A DNA stretch of 64,000 bases, taken from positions 2,110,876 through 2,174,875 of the forward strand of contig NZ_LT828648.1 of assembly GCF_900169565.1 (NCBI RefSeq), in the 5' to 3' direction. Source of the DNA: Nitrospira japonica (lineage in GTDB: Bacteria; Nitrospirota; Nitrospiria; Nitrospirales; Nitrospiraceae). The notes under the pieces were generated by a model. It did no database searches, was not told where the DNA came from, and worked only from the letters and a program-made list of their open reading frames with translations. The translations under genes and the position numbers were made by a program. This document shows positions 1 through 8,950 of the stretch, in pieces. Within the stretch, counting starts at the first letter, position 1. Each line of letters begins with the position of its first letter.

Positions 1-303
1 CTGCAAGTGCCAACGAGCAGGGAGGTTCGGACGCTGCAGGAGTTTCGGACGGCGCTGAGCGACGTGGAAGTGAGCGCGATCTATTTTCATGTCTTCGAAG
101 CCCGCCATCGATTAAAGGAGGAAGAGAGCGATTTTTCTACATGGGTCGAACAAGGTCTTGGCTTTCCGGAACTTGCGGAACGACTGCGCGCCATTAATCC
201 ATATCTCGGAAGCCTCGAACGGCTGCGGTCCGCATTGCTGACGGCATGCGACGACTTCCTGAAATCTCAAGACAGTTCGGAAGAGAGGAGGGAATTGCTT
301 TGA
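1..303 (+). CDS. DUF5752-like protein, 5' end possibly cut by window edge
   Basis: The frame is open from the first base. A GTG at position 7 could be the start, but only six bases lie before it, so the gene may begin outside the window. The roughly 98 visible residues form a small, mostly helical, charged protein ([20 protein letters not shown] near the N terminus) that I associate with the DUF5752 family, which has no known activity. The stop overlaps the proposed TTG start of the trehalose synthase gene, so translation is probably coupled. Its place at the head of a trehalose/glucan operon suggests a role in that pathway, but this is inference. Confidence 0.6.
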   Translation: MQVPTSREVRTLQEFRTALSDVEVSAIYFHVFEARHRLKEEESDFSTWVEQGLGFPELAERLRAINPYLGSLERLRSALLTACDDFLKSQDSSEERRELL

Positions 304-1976
304 TATCAGAGACATTGTGGTTTAAAGACGCCGTTTTTTATGAGCTTCATGTCAAAGCGTTTTGTGATGGCAACGATGATGGCATCGGAGATTTTCGAGG
401 TCTCATAAACAAACTGGATTACCTCGAGTGGCTGGGGGTCGACTGTCTTTGGTTGCTACCATTCTTTCCCTCTCCCTTGCGCGATGACGGCTACGACGTT
501 GCGGATTATCGACAAATCGCGCCGGACTACGGTTCGATGGAAGATTTGCGAATGTTCTTGGACGAGGCCCATCGACGAGGCATGCGCGTCATTTCCGACC
601 TTGTGCTGAATCACACCTCTGACCAGCATCCCTGGTTCCAGGAAGCCAGAAGTTCGCCGCAGTCATCCAAGCGTGACTACTATGTGTGGAGTCAGAGCAA
701 TAGGCGGTATGACAAGGCAAGGATAATTTTTATCGATACAGAAAAGTCGAACTGGACTTGGGATCCAATGGCCAATGCGTATTACTGGCATCGGTTTTTC
801 AGCCATCAGCCCGATCTCAACTATGACAACCCGGATTTGCAAAGGGCGATGTTAGACACGATGTCTTTCTGGCTGGAGCAGGGCCTCGATGGATTTCGCT
901 GCGATGCCGTGCCCTATCTGTTTGAGCGGGAAGGCACCATTTGTGAAAACCTTCCTGAAACACATGCGTATTTGAAAGAAGTACGGAAACGAATCGATGA
1001 GAACTATCGAGGGCGAATTCTGCTCGCGGAAGCCAATCAATGGCCTGCTGATGTGCGACCGTACTTTGGTGATGGCGATGAGTGTCACATGGCCTTCCAT
1101 TTTCCACTCATGCCGAGACTGTTCATGGGAGTGCGGAGCGAAGATTGGCACCCCATTGTGGACATGTTCACGCATACACCTCCAATCCCTGAAAACTGTC
1201 AATGGTGCCTGTTTCTACGGAACCATGACGAATTGACTTTGGAAATGTGCGCTGGCGAAGAACGAGACTATATGTATTATGCTTATGCACGAGATCCGCA
1301 GATGCGGCGCAACATTGGAATTGCTCGCCGCTTGGCTCCGTTATTGGATAACGATCGACGGAAAATCGAGCTGCTCAATAGTCTCGTCTTTACCCTTCCA
1401 GGAAGTCCAATTGTTTACTATGGCGATGAAATCGGGATGGGAGACAATGTGCATCTCGGGGATCGCAATGGTGTACGGACACCAATGCAGTGGACAGCGG
1501 ATCGCAATGGCGGATTTTCAAAGACGGACCCGTCGAAGCTATACCTGCCGGCCATAACCGACTCGGTGTACGGATTTCAGGCCATCAACGTGGATTCGCA
1601 GCAGCAATCGCCTCATTCGCTATTGCATTGGATGAAACGCATGATTGCAGGGCGCAAAAAGTATCCCGCGTTTGGGCGTGGCACCATTGTCTTTCTGCGT
1701 CCCCAGACAGACAAAGTGTTCGCGTATTTGCGTGAGTACCGCGGAGAAACCCTCTTGTTGGTGCACAACCTAGCTGGATCGGCTCAAGCCGTGGAGTTGG
1801 ACCTGGCTCGATTCGAGGGCGCAATTCCGATTGAGGTATTCGGCGACTCACGATTTCCGACAATCGGCAAGCATCCCTATGCGTTGAGCCTCGCGCCCTA
1901 TGGGTTCTACTGGTTCAAGCTTCAGCGCACCATGGGCGACGATTTCTCGTATGGATTCGAAGAAAGCGTCATCTAA
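300..1976 (+). CDS. treS: Maltose alpha-D-glucosyltransferase / trehalose synthase (TreS), GH13
   Basis: Cytoplasmic enzyme interconverting trehalose and maltose. The N-terminal [14 protein letters not shown] block, the [12 protein letters not shown] loop and the GH13 catalytic set are visible: nucleophile Asp202 in GFRCD, acid/base Glu244 in LAEANQW, and Asp310 in RNHDE. I start at TTG 300 because AGGAGG (286-291) lies 8 bases upstream and the TTG overlaps the preceding TGA. An in-frame ATG at 246 would overlap the upstream gene by 58 bases and adds residues that do not look like a TreS N terminus. The 558-residue length suits TreS without a fused maltokinase; the kinase is encoded separately at 7264. 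In GlgE pathways TreS supplies maltose for phosphorylation. Confidence 0.93.
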   Translation: MISETLWFKDAVFYELHVKAFCDGNDDGIGDFRGLINKLDYLEWLGVDCLWLLPFFPSPLRDDGYDVADYRQIAPDYGSMEDLRMFLDEAHRRGMRVISDLVLNHTSDQHPWFQEARSSPQSSKRDYYVWSQSNRRYDKARIIFIDTEKSNWTWDPMANAYYWHRFFSHQPDLNYDNPDLQRAMLDTMSFWLEQGLDGFRCDAVPYLFEREGTICENLPETHAYLKEVRKRIDENYRGRILLAEANQWPADVRPYFGDGDECHMAFHFPLMPRLFMGVRSEDWHPIVDMFTHTPPIPENCQWCLFLRNHDELTLEMCAGEERDYMYYAYARDPQMRRNIGIARRLAPLLDNDRRKIELLNSLVFTLPGSPIVYYGDEIGMGDNVHLGDRNGVRTPMQWTADRNGGFSKTDPSKLYLPAITDSVYGFQAINVDSQQQSPHSLLHWMKRMIAGRKKYPAFGRGTIVFLRPQTDKVFAYLREYRGETLLLVHNLAGSAQAVELDLARFEGAIPIEVFGDSRFPTIGKHPYALSLAPYGFYWFKLQRTMGDDFSYGFEESVI

Positions 1977-2006
1977 TCCGTTCCGCTCGCTGTGGGGGCA
2001 CCCGTG

Positions 2007-3206
2007 ATGGCTCCAGGTTTGGATGAATATCGAAATATTGCACCAAAAGGCACGGTCGACTTTCTCTATCGATTGAGCGAGCAAGTGGCCGGCCGGAGTT
2101 TTGTGCACGTGAGTGCAGGGCGATACGGAGGCGGTATGGCGGAGGTTCTGCGCCGACTGGTGCCTATGATGAACACCCTGGGGATCGACGCTCGCTGGGA
2201 AGTTCTCGCGGGTGACCAGGAATTTGCGCAAGCGACGAAGCGCCTGATGAATGCGCTTCAGGGGCAGGACGAGCAGCTTACTGAGCAAATGCAAAGCGTC
2301 TATCTCAAGATCAACCAGCGCACCGCCCAAACCCTCAATTTGGACGCAGACCTCGTGATGGTCCATGACCCACCGCCCGCTGCATTGATCGAACACCGAA
2401 AGGGAGGAACCTGGTTTTGGCGATGTTATTTGGATATCGCCAAACCTCGCCAAGAGAGCTGGAGTTTTCTGCGGCGATTCATTGTCGGGTACGATGCAGC
2501 GGTATTTTCGCTTCCCGGATTCGCGCATCGACTTCCGATTCCGCAGTTTCTTATTTCTCCTTCCATCGATCCATTGAGCACAAAAAACCGTGAATTGACA
2601 CGTGTCGAAACCAACCAGATCCTCCTTCGGCTCGGAATTCCGCGTGATAAGCCGATCTTGCTGCAACTGGCGCGTTTCGAGTGGTCCAAAGATCCGATAG
2701 GTGTGGTCAAGGCGTATCGCTTGGTCAAGAAACATCACGATTGCCGGTTAGTCCTGGCGGGCTCAGGCGTGACGCACGATTCGGAAGGCGAAGCGGTATT
2801 GGCACAGGTGCTGGAGGCAGCCGGCAGCGATCCGGACATCCATGTCTTGCAGTTGCCTCCCGAAGCAGACCTGGAAATCAATGCGCTGCAACGAGCGGCC
2901 ACGATTGTCTTTCAGAAGTCAATCAGGGAAGGCTTCAACGTCGCTGTTGCTGAAGCCATGTGGAAAGGAAGACCGGTGATCGGAAGCATAGCGGGTGGAA
3001 TAGCCGCTCAAATCGTGGATGGAGTGACAGGACATACCGTGCATTCCGTTGAAGGGATGGCGTTCAGAACGCGACTTCTCCTCAATAACCCAAGCCTCAT
3101 GCAACGCATGGGTGGCGCCGGGCGAGAGCATGTGAGGAGGAACTTTTTGGTGACCCGTCATTTGAGCGATTTCTTGACCCTCATGAAACTCTTCGAAAAG
3201 CGCTAA
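2007..3206 (+). CDS. GT4 glycosyltransferase, TreT-like trehalose synthase
   Basis: A GT-B glycosyltransferase closely resembling trehalose glycosyltransferring synthase (TreT), which joins NDP-glucose and glucose into trehalose. Visible motifs are the N-terminal GRYGGGMAEVLRRLVPMM loop, WEVLAGDQEF, and the C-terminal donor site SIREGFNVAVAEAMWKG with the family EX7E pattern, followed by GGIAAQIVDGVTG. Starts are possible at GTG 1992, GTG 2004 and ATG 2007; a G-rich Shine-Dalgarno sequence (1994-1998) favours 2004 or 2007. It sits directly behind treS. TreT would supply trehalose without OtsA/OtsB, neither of which is in this window. Trehalose phosphorylases share this fold, so the exact donor is inferred. 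Confidence 0.8.
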   Translation: MAPGLDEYRNIAPKGTVDFLYRLSEQVAGRSFVHVSAGRYGGGMAEVLRRLVPMMNTLGIDARWEVLAGDQEFAQATKRLMNALQGQDEQLTEQMQSVYLKINQRTAQTLNLDADLVMVHDPPPAALIEHRKGGTWFWRCYLDIAKPRQESWSFLRRFIVGYDAAVFSLPGFAHRLPIPQFLISPSIDPLSTKNRELTRVETNQILLRLGIPRDKPILLQLARFEWSKDPIGVVKAYRLVKKHHDCRLVLAGSGVTHDSEGEAVLAQVLEAAGSDPDIHVLQLPPEADLEINALQRAATIVFQKSIREGFNVAVAEAMWKGRPVIGSIAGGIAAQIVDGVTGHTVHSVEGMAFRTRLLLNNPSLMQRMGGAGREHVRRNFLVTRHLSDFLTLMKLFEKR

Positions 3207-3225
3207 TACGGAACGGGAGATCGTG

Positions 3226-4503
3226 ATGACGGAAATCTGGTGGGAGCAAGTCCGTGAGCAATGTCCTCACCTGCAGAAGGTGGATCTGCTGGTCGGACTT
3301 CTTACGTTTAACCAGGCGGCCAATGTGGAAGCGGTCACCAGAGTGGTGCTTACGGGCTTGCAGAAGTCATTTCCAAATAGCTCACTCCTACTTGTGAATG
3401 TCGATGTCGGATCGCAGGATGGAACTCCGGAGATTATTAAACGAACCGTCGGAAGTCTTGTGCCTCTCGCCATGCTCCAACAGCCTGCAGACGACGGGCG
3501 CATGAATCCCTTTGCCGTCAATCGAATGTCTTACTCCGGCATGCCAGGTCGTGAGGCGGCGTTCCGCTGTTTGTTCGCGATGACGGAACGACTGCAGGCG
3601 ACGGCGTGCGTGGTTATCGATGCGAATGTCCGATCAGTGGCCCCGGAATGGATCCCCTTGCTCGGCCAGGTGGTCTTAGAAAAAAGTGCAGACTACGTAG
3701 CGCCGATGTTCCGGCGCCCACGATATGAGGGGAGCCTCACCAATAGTCTTATTGCTCCGTTGACTCGGGCGCTCTATGGACAACGTGTTGCCTGCCAGAC
3801 CGGTGGAGGTTATGGCTTTTCGCGAAGAATGGCGAGCCTCTATCTGCAAGAACGCGTCTGGGAAGGCGATGGAGCTCGTTTTGCGATAGACAGTTGGTTG
3901 ACGACCGTCGCCGTGGCTGAAGGCTGTCAGATATGGCAAGCGTTTCTGGGGGCCAAGATCGAGGATGTGAAAGCAACCGGAGCGGATGTCGCGGGAGTGC
4001 TCGCGCAAGCAGTAGGGGCCACGTTCCACTGTATGGAACGCTACGAAGACCGTTGGGAAAGCCTCTCTGGTTCGACTGTCGTGCCGGAGGTGGGCCAGCC
4101 AATGCAAGGCGGCACTGAGTCGCATACCATTAAGGTCGAGCGGATGGTGAACGGGTTTCGACAGGGCTTGAGAGATCTGCTTCCAATCTGGGAAATCATT
4201 CTCGCACCCGACACTTTAGCCGGGATCCTTCCGCTGGGGTTGAGTCAGGAAGATGATTTCGAGTTTCCGCTGCCGCTTTGGGTTCAGACCGTGTACGACT
4301 TCGCCATCGCGTATCACGAGAAACTTATCCATCGGGAGCATCTGCTCAGGTCGTTGACACCACTGTATCTTGGGCGCACCGCATCACTGGTACTGGAAAC
4401 CAAGGACGCCGGCCATGCCGAGGTGGAACGAACGATCGAACAGGGATGCCAGATCTTTGAGAGCATGAAAGCCTATCTGGTCGAGCGATGGAGGTTCCAA
4501 TGA
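3226..4503 (+). CDS. GT-A glycosyltransferase, GT81-like (glucosyl-glycerate type?)
   Basis: A glycosyltransferase of 425-426 residues with a GT-A architecture: VDLLVGLLTFNQ at the N terminus, a nucleotide-binding segment ending VGSQDGTPE, and a metal-binding region VVIDANVRS. A central stretch, FRRPRYEGSLTNSLIAPLTR followed by GGGYGFSRRM, has the layout of GT81 enzymes such as glucosyl-3-phosphoglycerate synthase. Those make compatible solutes or primers for polysaccharide synthesis, which would suit this operon. The precise acceptor cannot be read from sequence. GTG 3223 is an alternative start; GGGAG at 3215-3219 serves either. The stop overlaps the next start (ATGA), so the two are translationally coupled. 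Confidence 0.65.
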   Translation: MTEIWWEQVREQCPHLQKVDLLVGLLTFNQAANVEAVTRVVLTGLQKSFPNSSLLLVNVDVGSQDGTPEIIKRTVGSLVPLAMLQQPADDGRMNPFAVNRMSYSGMPGREAAFRCLFAMTERLQATACVVIDANVRSVAPEWIPLLGQVVLEKSADYVAPMFRRPRYEGSLTNSLIAPLTRALYGQRVACQTGGGYGFSRRMASLYLQERVWEGDGARFAIDSWLTTVAVAEGCQIWQAFLGAKIEDVKATGADVAGVLAQAVGATFHCMERYEDRWESLSGSTVVPEVGQPMQGGTESHTIKVERMVNGFRQGLRDLLPIWEIILAPDTLAGILPLGLSQEDDFEFPLPLWVQTVYDFAIAYHEKLIHREHLLRSLTPLYLGRTASLVLETKDAGHAEVERTIEQGCQIFESMKAYLVERWRFQ

Positions 4504-5198
4504 ACGAAATGTGGCAGGAAGCAATGATCGAGGCATATCGGGAGATGATGAGACGGACCGCCCTGTTTTTTCCCAAATTGATGGCGCTGGTGACATTTCT
4601 GATGCTTGGTGTGGCCATAGGGTGGCTCGTAAAGCTTCTGTTGATGCGCATACTGAAGGCTGTTCGATTCGATGCGATGTGTGAGCGAATGGGGTTGACA
4701 CCCACCTTGGGAAAGGCCGGTATGAAACAACCGGTTTCTCGCTTACTCGGGCGGGCCTCGTTTTGGGTCGTATTCCTGTTTTTTGCGTTTATGGGCGTTG
4801 ATGCCCTAGACCTTCCGGCCACCGCCAATCTTATGAGCGCGATACTAGGATTCTTGCCTCACATCGTTGCCGCGATCCTGGTCGCACTCGTGGGAATTCT
4901 CCTGGGGAATTTCAGTAGCGAAGCGGTATTGATCGCGGCAGTCAATGCGCAAATTCAAGGGGCTCGTCTGATCGCGAACCTGGTCCGATGGGGAGTGGTG
5001 ATCTTTACCACCGCAATGGTCCTGACACAACTTGGCATCGCAAAAGAGATTGTCATAGCTGCCTTCTCCATCATATTTGGCGGCATCGTCTTGGCGATGG
5101 CCCTCGCGCTAGGGTTGGGAGGACGACACATAGCCAAGGAGGCATTGGAGCGGCGGCTGCGGCGGGAGAAGACGGGCGACGAGTTCACACACATTTAA
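4500..5198 (+). CDS. Mechanosensitive-channel-like membrane protein with TM-helix repeats
   Basis: A 232-residue inner-membrane protein with about five hydrophobic segments and paired Gly-rich helices (HIVAAILVALVGILLGNF, IVLAMALALGLGGRHIAKEA) typical of the conserved TM-helix repeat of CmpX-like small mechanosensitive proteins. It lacks the cytoplasmic beta domain of full MscS. Start ATG 4500 overlaps the upstream stop and has GGAGG at 4490-4494; ATG 4488 is also in frame. Lying between glycosyltransferase and glucan genes, it may link osmotic state with trehalose or glycogen metabolism, but that is inference from position only. Confidence 0.75.
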   Translation: MNEMWQEAMIEAYREMMRRTALFFPKLMALVTFLMLGVAIGWLVKLLLMRILKAVRFDAMCERMGLTPTLGKAGMKQPVSRLLGRASFWVVFLFFAFMGVDALDLPATANLMSAILGFLPHIVAAILVALVGILLGNFSSEAVLIAAVNAQIQGARLIANLVRWGVVIFTTAMVLTQLGIAKEIVIAAFSIIFGGIVLAMALALGLGGRHIAKEALERRLRREKTGDEFTHI

Positions 5199-5241
5199 GG
5201 TCGCTTGGAAAGCACGGAACGAACCAGAAGCAGGGGGTGGC

Positions 5242-7236
5242 ATGGCACATGGTCAGGGCAGACAACGGGTGGTTATCGAAGGCGTGCGGCCCGAAATTGA
5301 CGGAGGAAGATTTCCGATCAAGCGGACCATAGGGGAGGACGTCATTGTTGAAGGGGATGCGTTCGCCGACGGCCATGACGTCATCACCATTCTGCTCCGC
5401 TATCGTCAGGAAGCGATTCAGAAATGGACCGAAGTGCCGATGGCATTTCTCGGAAACGACCGGTGGCGCTCCTCGTTTCAAGCAGTCGAATTGGGGCGAT
5501 GGCGATACACCATCACGGCTTGGGTTGATCGCTTTGCGACTTGGCGCCGAGATTTAGTCAAGAAGATCGAGTCAGGGCAAGACATACAGCTGGAGTTGCT
5601 GATTGGTGCGACGCTCATCGAAGAAGCAGCGGAACGAGGGAACGCAAGAGATCGCCAATTGCTTATCAAGACAGGCAAAGATCTTCGCTCGAAGGCCATT
5701 CCCGATCAGGAGCGCATTCAGATGGCAGTAAGTGCGGACATCGAGACTATGATGGCCAAGTATCCTGATCGGGAACATGCCTCTACGTACGAGCGGGAAT
5801 TGACTGTCGTCGTCGACCGTGAGAAAGCCCGTTTTAGTGCCTGGTATGAGATGTTCCCCCGTTCATGGAGTCTCACAGCCGGACGGCACGGCACCTTCAA
5901 AGACTGTGAAGCAAGCTTGCCATATATTGCGTCGATGGGATTTGACGTGCTCTATATTCCCCCTATTCATCCCATCGGAGAAACCCACCGAAAAGGTAAG
6001 AACAACGCGTTGAGCAGCAGTCCAGAGGACCCCGGCAGTCCATGGGCGATAGGCGCACAGGAAGGCGGGCACAAGGCAATTCATCCGGAATTGGGAACCG
6101 TACAGGACTTCCGGAGTCTCATCGAGCAGGCTCAACGGTGGGGCATTGAGGTTGCCATAGACATCGCCTTTCAATGCTCGCCTGACCATCCCTATGTCAC
6201 AGAACATCGTGACTGGTTCCGGATCAGGCCGGACGGCACGGTGCAATATGCGGAAAACCCTCCCAAAATATATCAGGATATCTTCCCTCTGAACTTTGAG
6301 ACCGATCAATGGCGAGAACTCTGGGAAGAATTGAAGAGCGTTATCGTCTATTGGATCGGAGAAGGGGTTCGGATCTTTCGAGTCGATAATCCGCATACGA
6401 AGCCGTTTGCCTTTTGGGAATGGCTCATCAGAGACGTGAAGCAAACCCATCCGGAAGTCATCTTTCTTGCTGAGGCCTTCACGAGGCCAAAGGTCATGGC
6501 GCGGCTGGCCAAACTTGGATTTAGCCAGTCGTACAACTACTTTCCATGGCGAAACACCAAATCCGAACTGGTGCAATATTTCACGGAGCTGACACGAAGC
6601 GAGTTGCGGGAATGTCTTCGGCCCAACCTTTGGCCCAACACGCCGGATATTCTGACCGAGCATCTGCAGCACGGGGGACGGCCAACCTTCATGGCTCGGC
6701 TGGTCCTGGCAGCGACGCTGGGGGCAAATTACGGGATCTATGGTCCCGCGTTTGAGCTCGGGGAGCATGTTCCGCGTGAACCGGGAAGCGAAGAATATAT
6801 GAACTCCGAAAAATATGAGATCAAGCAGTGGAACCTGGAGAATCAGGGCAGCCTTCGTGAGTTTATCGGGATCGTGAACAGCATTAGACGAGAGAACCCG
6901 GCGTTGCAAAATGATTGGAGCCTACGTTTCCACCAGACGTCAAATGATCAATTGATCTGCTACAGCAAACGAACCAAGGATAATGCGAATGTCATTCTTA
7001 TCGTCGTCAATCTCAGTCCTCATCACGTGCACTCGGGATTGCTGGAGCTGGACCTAGAGAGTTTGGCAGTCGATCCTAAAGCGCCGTTCCAGGTACAAGA
7101 CCTTCTGGCACACACCTATTTTCTTTGGGAGGGACCGCGGAACTATGTGGAGATAGATCCTCAGTCGGTTCCAGCCCATATTTTTCGCATCCGAAGACGA
7201 ACACATACGGAACGGGATTTTGACTATTACCTCTAA
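5242..7236 (+). CDS. glgE: Alpha-1,4-glucan:maltose-1-phosphate maltosyltransferase GlgE (GH13_3)
   Basis: Cytoplasmic enzyme transferring maltosyl units from alpha-maltose 1-phosphate to the non-reducing end of alpha-1,4-glucans. The N-terminal beta domain starts RVVIEGVRPEIDGGRFP. The barrel carries FSAWYEMFPRS, VLYIPPIHPIG, IAFQCSPDHPYV, the nucleophile Asp382 in IFRVDNPHTKPF and the acid/base Glu411 in FLAEAFTRPKVM. The 664-residue length matches the family. It lies between the membrane-protein gene and the maltokinase gene that makes its substrate, and glgB follows, so the whole GlgE route is in one transcription unit. Confidence 0.95.
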   Translation: MAHGQGRQRVVIEGVRPEIDGGRFPIKRTIGEDVIVEGDAFADGHDVITILLRYRQEAIQKWTEVPMAFLGNDRWRSSFQAVELGRWRYTITAWVDRFATWRRDLVKKIESGQDIQLELLIGATLIEEAAERGNARDRQLLIKTGKDLRSKAIPDQERIQMAVSADIETMMAKYPDREHASTYERELTVVVDREKARFSAWYEMFPRSWSLTAGRHGTFKDCEASLPYIASMGFDVLYIPPIHPIGETHRKGKNNALSSSPEDPGSPWAIGAQEGGHKAIHPELGTVQDFRSLIEQAQRWGIEVAIDIAFQCSPDHPYVTEHRDWFRIRPDGTVQYAENPPKIYQDIFPLNFETDQWRELWEELKSVIVYWIGEGVRIFRVDNPHTKPFAFWEWLIRDVKQTHPEVIFLAEAFTRPKVMARLAKLGFSQSYNYFPWRNTKSELVQYFTELTRSELRECLRPNLWPNTPDILTEHLQHGGRPTFMARLVLAATLGANYGIYGPAFELGEHVPREPGSEEYMNSEKYEIKQWNLENQGSLREFIGIVNSIRRENPALQNDWSLRFHQTSNDQLICYSKRTKDNANVILIVVNLSPHHVHSGLLELDLESLAVDPKAPFQVQDLLAHTYFLWEGPRNYVEIDPQSVPAHIFRIRRRTHTERDFDYYL

Positions 7237-7263
7237 AGTGACCAGAGAAGCAGGAATGGTGTC

Positions 7264-8898
7264 ATGCTGAGGGTCAAGGAAGATTGGCAGGGTCTGTTTG
7301 AAGGAGAGGGGGGCATAGCCGAGCTCAGTCAGGCTCTGCCAACAATACTACAGACACGTCGATGGTTTGGAGGAAAAGCCCTTCGCATTGCGAAGGTCGA
7401 GATCGCCGATTCCATCGTCATTCTGTCCCACCCGGCGGTCAGAATGCTGATTCTCCGTGTCATTTACGAATCTGCCGATATGGAAAGCTATACCCTTCCC
7501 CTAGGGGCGGCATTTGGGGAAGAAGCCGATCGTATCAGACGGGATTCTCCTCATGCCGTCCTCGCGCCGATTATGGTTCGAAAATGCGAACATGATGTTC
7601 CCGGCATATTGTACGATGCGCTCTGGAACCCGGATGTCGCGCTCTCGCTTCTTGACGCGATCGGTCAGAGCTCCCGCTTTCCCGGAACCGCCGGGTCAAT
7701 CGCTGCTACCTCCACAAATACCTTCACTGAGCTCGTCCCATCGCGGATGGAACTGGAACCAGTCCTGATGAAGACAGAGCAGAGCAATACATCGATCGCA
7801 TACAGCGGGCGTGTCATCTTGAAGCTCTATCGCCGAATAGCAGAGGGAGTGAACCCGGATCTCGAAATTGGCCGCGCTTTGACGTACAGACAGTTTCCCT
7901 ATGTACCATGCATCGCCGGATACCTTGAATATCACGACAGGTTTCGCCGGAGCGCGCCGCTGGCAGTATTGCAGAAATTCGTCGCGAACGAAGGGGATGC
8001 TTGGAAAAGAGGTCTTGAAGAGTTTGAGCGATTTATTGACCGTCTCGAAACAGCACATCTGTGGAAGAGCCAGCCTCCTGCTTTTCCATCTCACCCGTTC
8101 GATCTGGCGCAAGCTCCCTATTCACCCCCACCTGGTCATCTTATCGGACCATTTTTAGAGTCTGTCAGACGACTGGGGAACCGAACCGCGCAACTGCATG
8201 TGGCGCTCAGCCAGATAGTGGATGATCCGGATTTTGCGCCGGAACCGCTGACACGTGACTCCCGACGAAGGCGATATCAAACTATGGTGGAGAATCTGAC
8301 CGACACGCTGTCGCTGGTCAAAGAGCGTATGCAGTTACTGCCGGAGAATGGACAAGCCCTGGCTGAAATCTTGATCGCGCTGCAATCCGATCTCGATCAG
8401 ATGTTCAGCGCGTTTGAGAATATTGAAACAGCGATTTCCCTGATTCGTTGCCAAGGAGATTATCATCTGGGACAAGTCCTCTGTGTAAAAGACGATTTTA
8501 TGATTATTGATTTCGAGGGAGAACCGGCTCAGTCATTGGCCGAACGTCGAATGAAACAGCCTGCTTTCGTGGATGTTGCCGGAATGACTCGATCATTCCA
8601 GTACGTGCCCTTCGTCGTCTTGAAGGGTAAAGGCGCGCAATGGAGTCCGTGGGCGGCATTTTGGTCAGGATGGACCAGTGCTGCATTTCTGCAAGGCTAT
8701 CTGGAGCTTGCAAGTGGCAGTTCATTCTGCCCCCGGAATAGCGAAAGCGCCCGAGTCCTGTTTGATGCGTATCTGATAAAAAAGGCGCTGTACGAATTGC
8801 GCTATGAACTCAATAACAGACCGGATTGGGTCGAAATTCCCCTTCATGGTCTCGTAAACATTATCCGTCCGGCTGACCAGCGGCAACAGCCATCATAG
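7264..8898 (+). CDS. Maltokinase (Mak-type), stand-alone
   Basis: Predicted to phosphorylate maltose to maltose 1-phosphate with ATP. Features of the family are the N-terminal cap LQTRRWFGGKALRI, the ATP-grasping strand VILKLYRRI, the catalytic-loop region GDYHLGQVL and the metal site IIDFEGEPAQSLAERR. After that comes DVAGMTRSF, typical of this aminoglycoside-phosphotransferase-like fold. The 544-residue protein is separate here, whereas many bacteria fuse it to the C terminus of TreS. It is 27 bases downstream of glgE and precedes glgB. The divergent N-terminal cap makes exact substrate preference less certain than the fold. Confidence 0.85.
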   Translation: MLRVKEDWQGLFEGEGGIAELSQALPTILQTRRWFGGKALRIAKVEIADSIVILSHPAVRMLILRVIYESADMESYTLPLGAAFGEEADRIRRDSPHAVLAPIMVRKCEHDVPGILYDALWNPDVALSLLDAIGQSSRFPGTAGSIAATSTNTFTELVPSRMELEPVLMKTEQSNTSIAYSGRVILKLYRRIAEGVNPDLEIGRALTYRQFPYVPCIAGYLEYHDRFRRSAPLAVLQKFVANEGDAWKRGLEEFERFIDRLETAHLWKSQPPAFPSHPFDLAQAPYSPPPGHLIGPFLESVRRLGNRTAQLHVALSQIVDDPDFAPEPLTRDSRRRRYQTMVENLTDTLSLVKERMQLLPENGQALAEILIALQSDLDQMFSAFENIETAISLIRCQGDYHLGQVLCVKDDFMIIDFEGEPAQSLAERRMKQPAFVDVAGMTRSFQYVPFVVLKGKGAQWSPWAAFWSGWTSAAFLQGYLELASGSSFCPRNSESARVLFDAYLIKKALYELRYELNNRPDWVEIPLHGLVNIIRPADQRQQPS

Positions 8899-8950
8899 GT
8901 CCCGACCTCTCGAACGCGTGTAGGTGCTACGCAACAACCAAGGTATTGCC

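Noticed and set aside
1848-2738. 296-codon reverse frame inside the GT4 gene
   Set aside because: It lies opposite a well-conserved glycosyltransferase and has no family resemblance.
5863-6909. 348-codon reverse frame inside glgE
   Set aside because: Antisense shadow of a catalytic domain with intact GH13 motifs.
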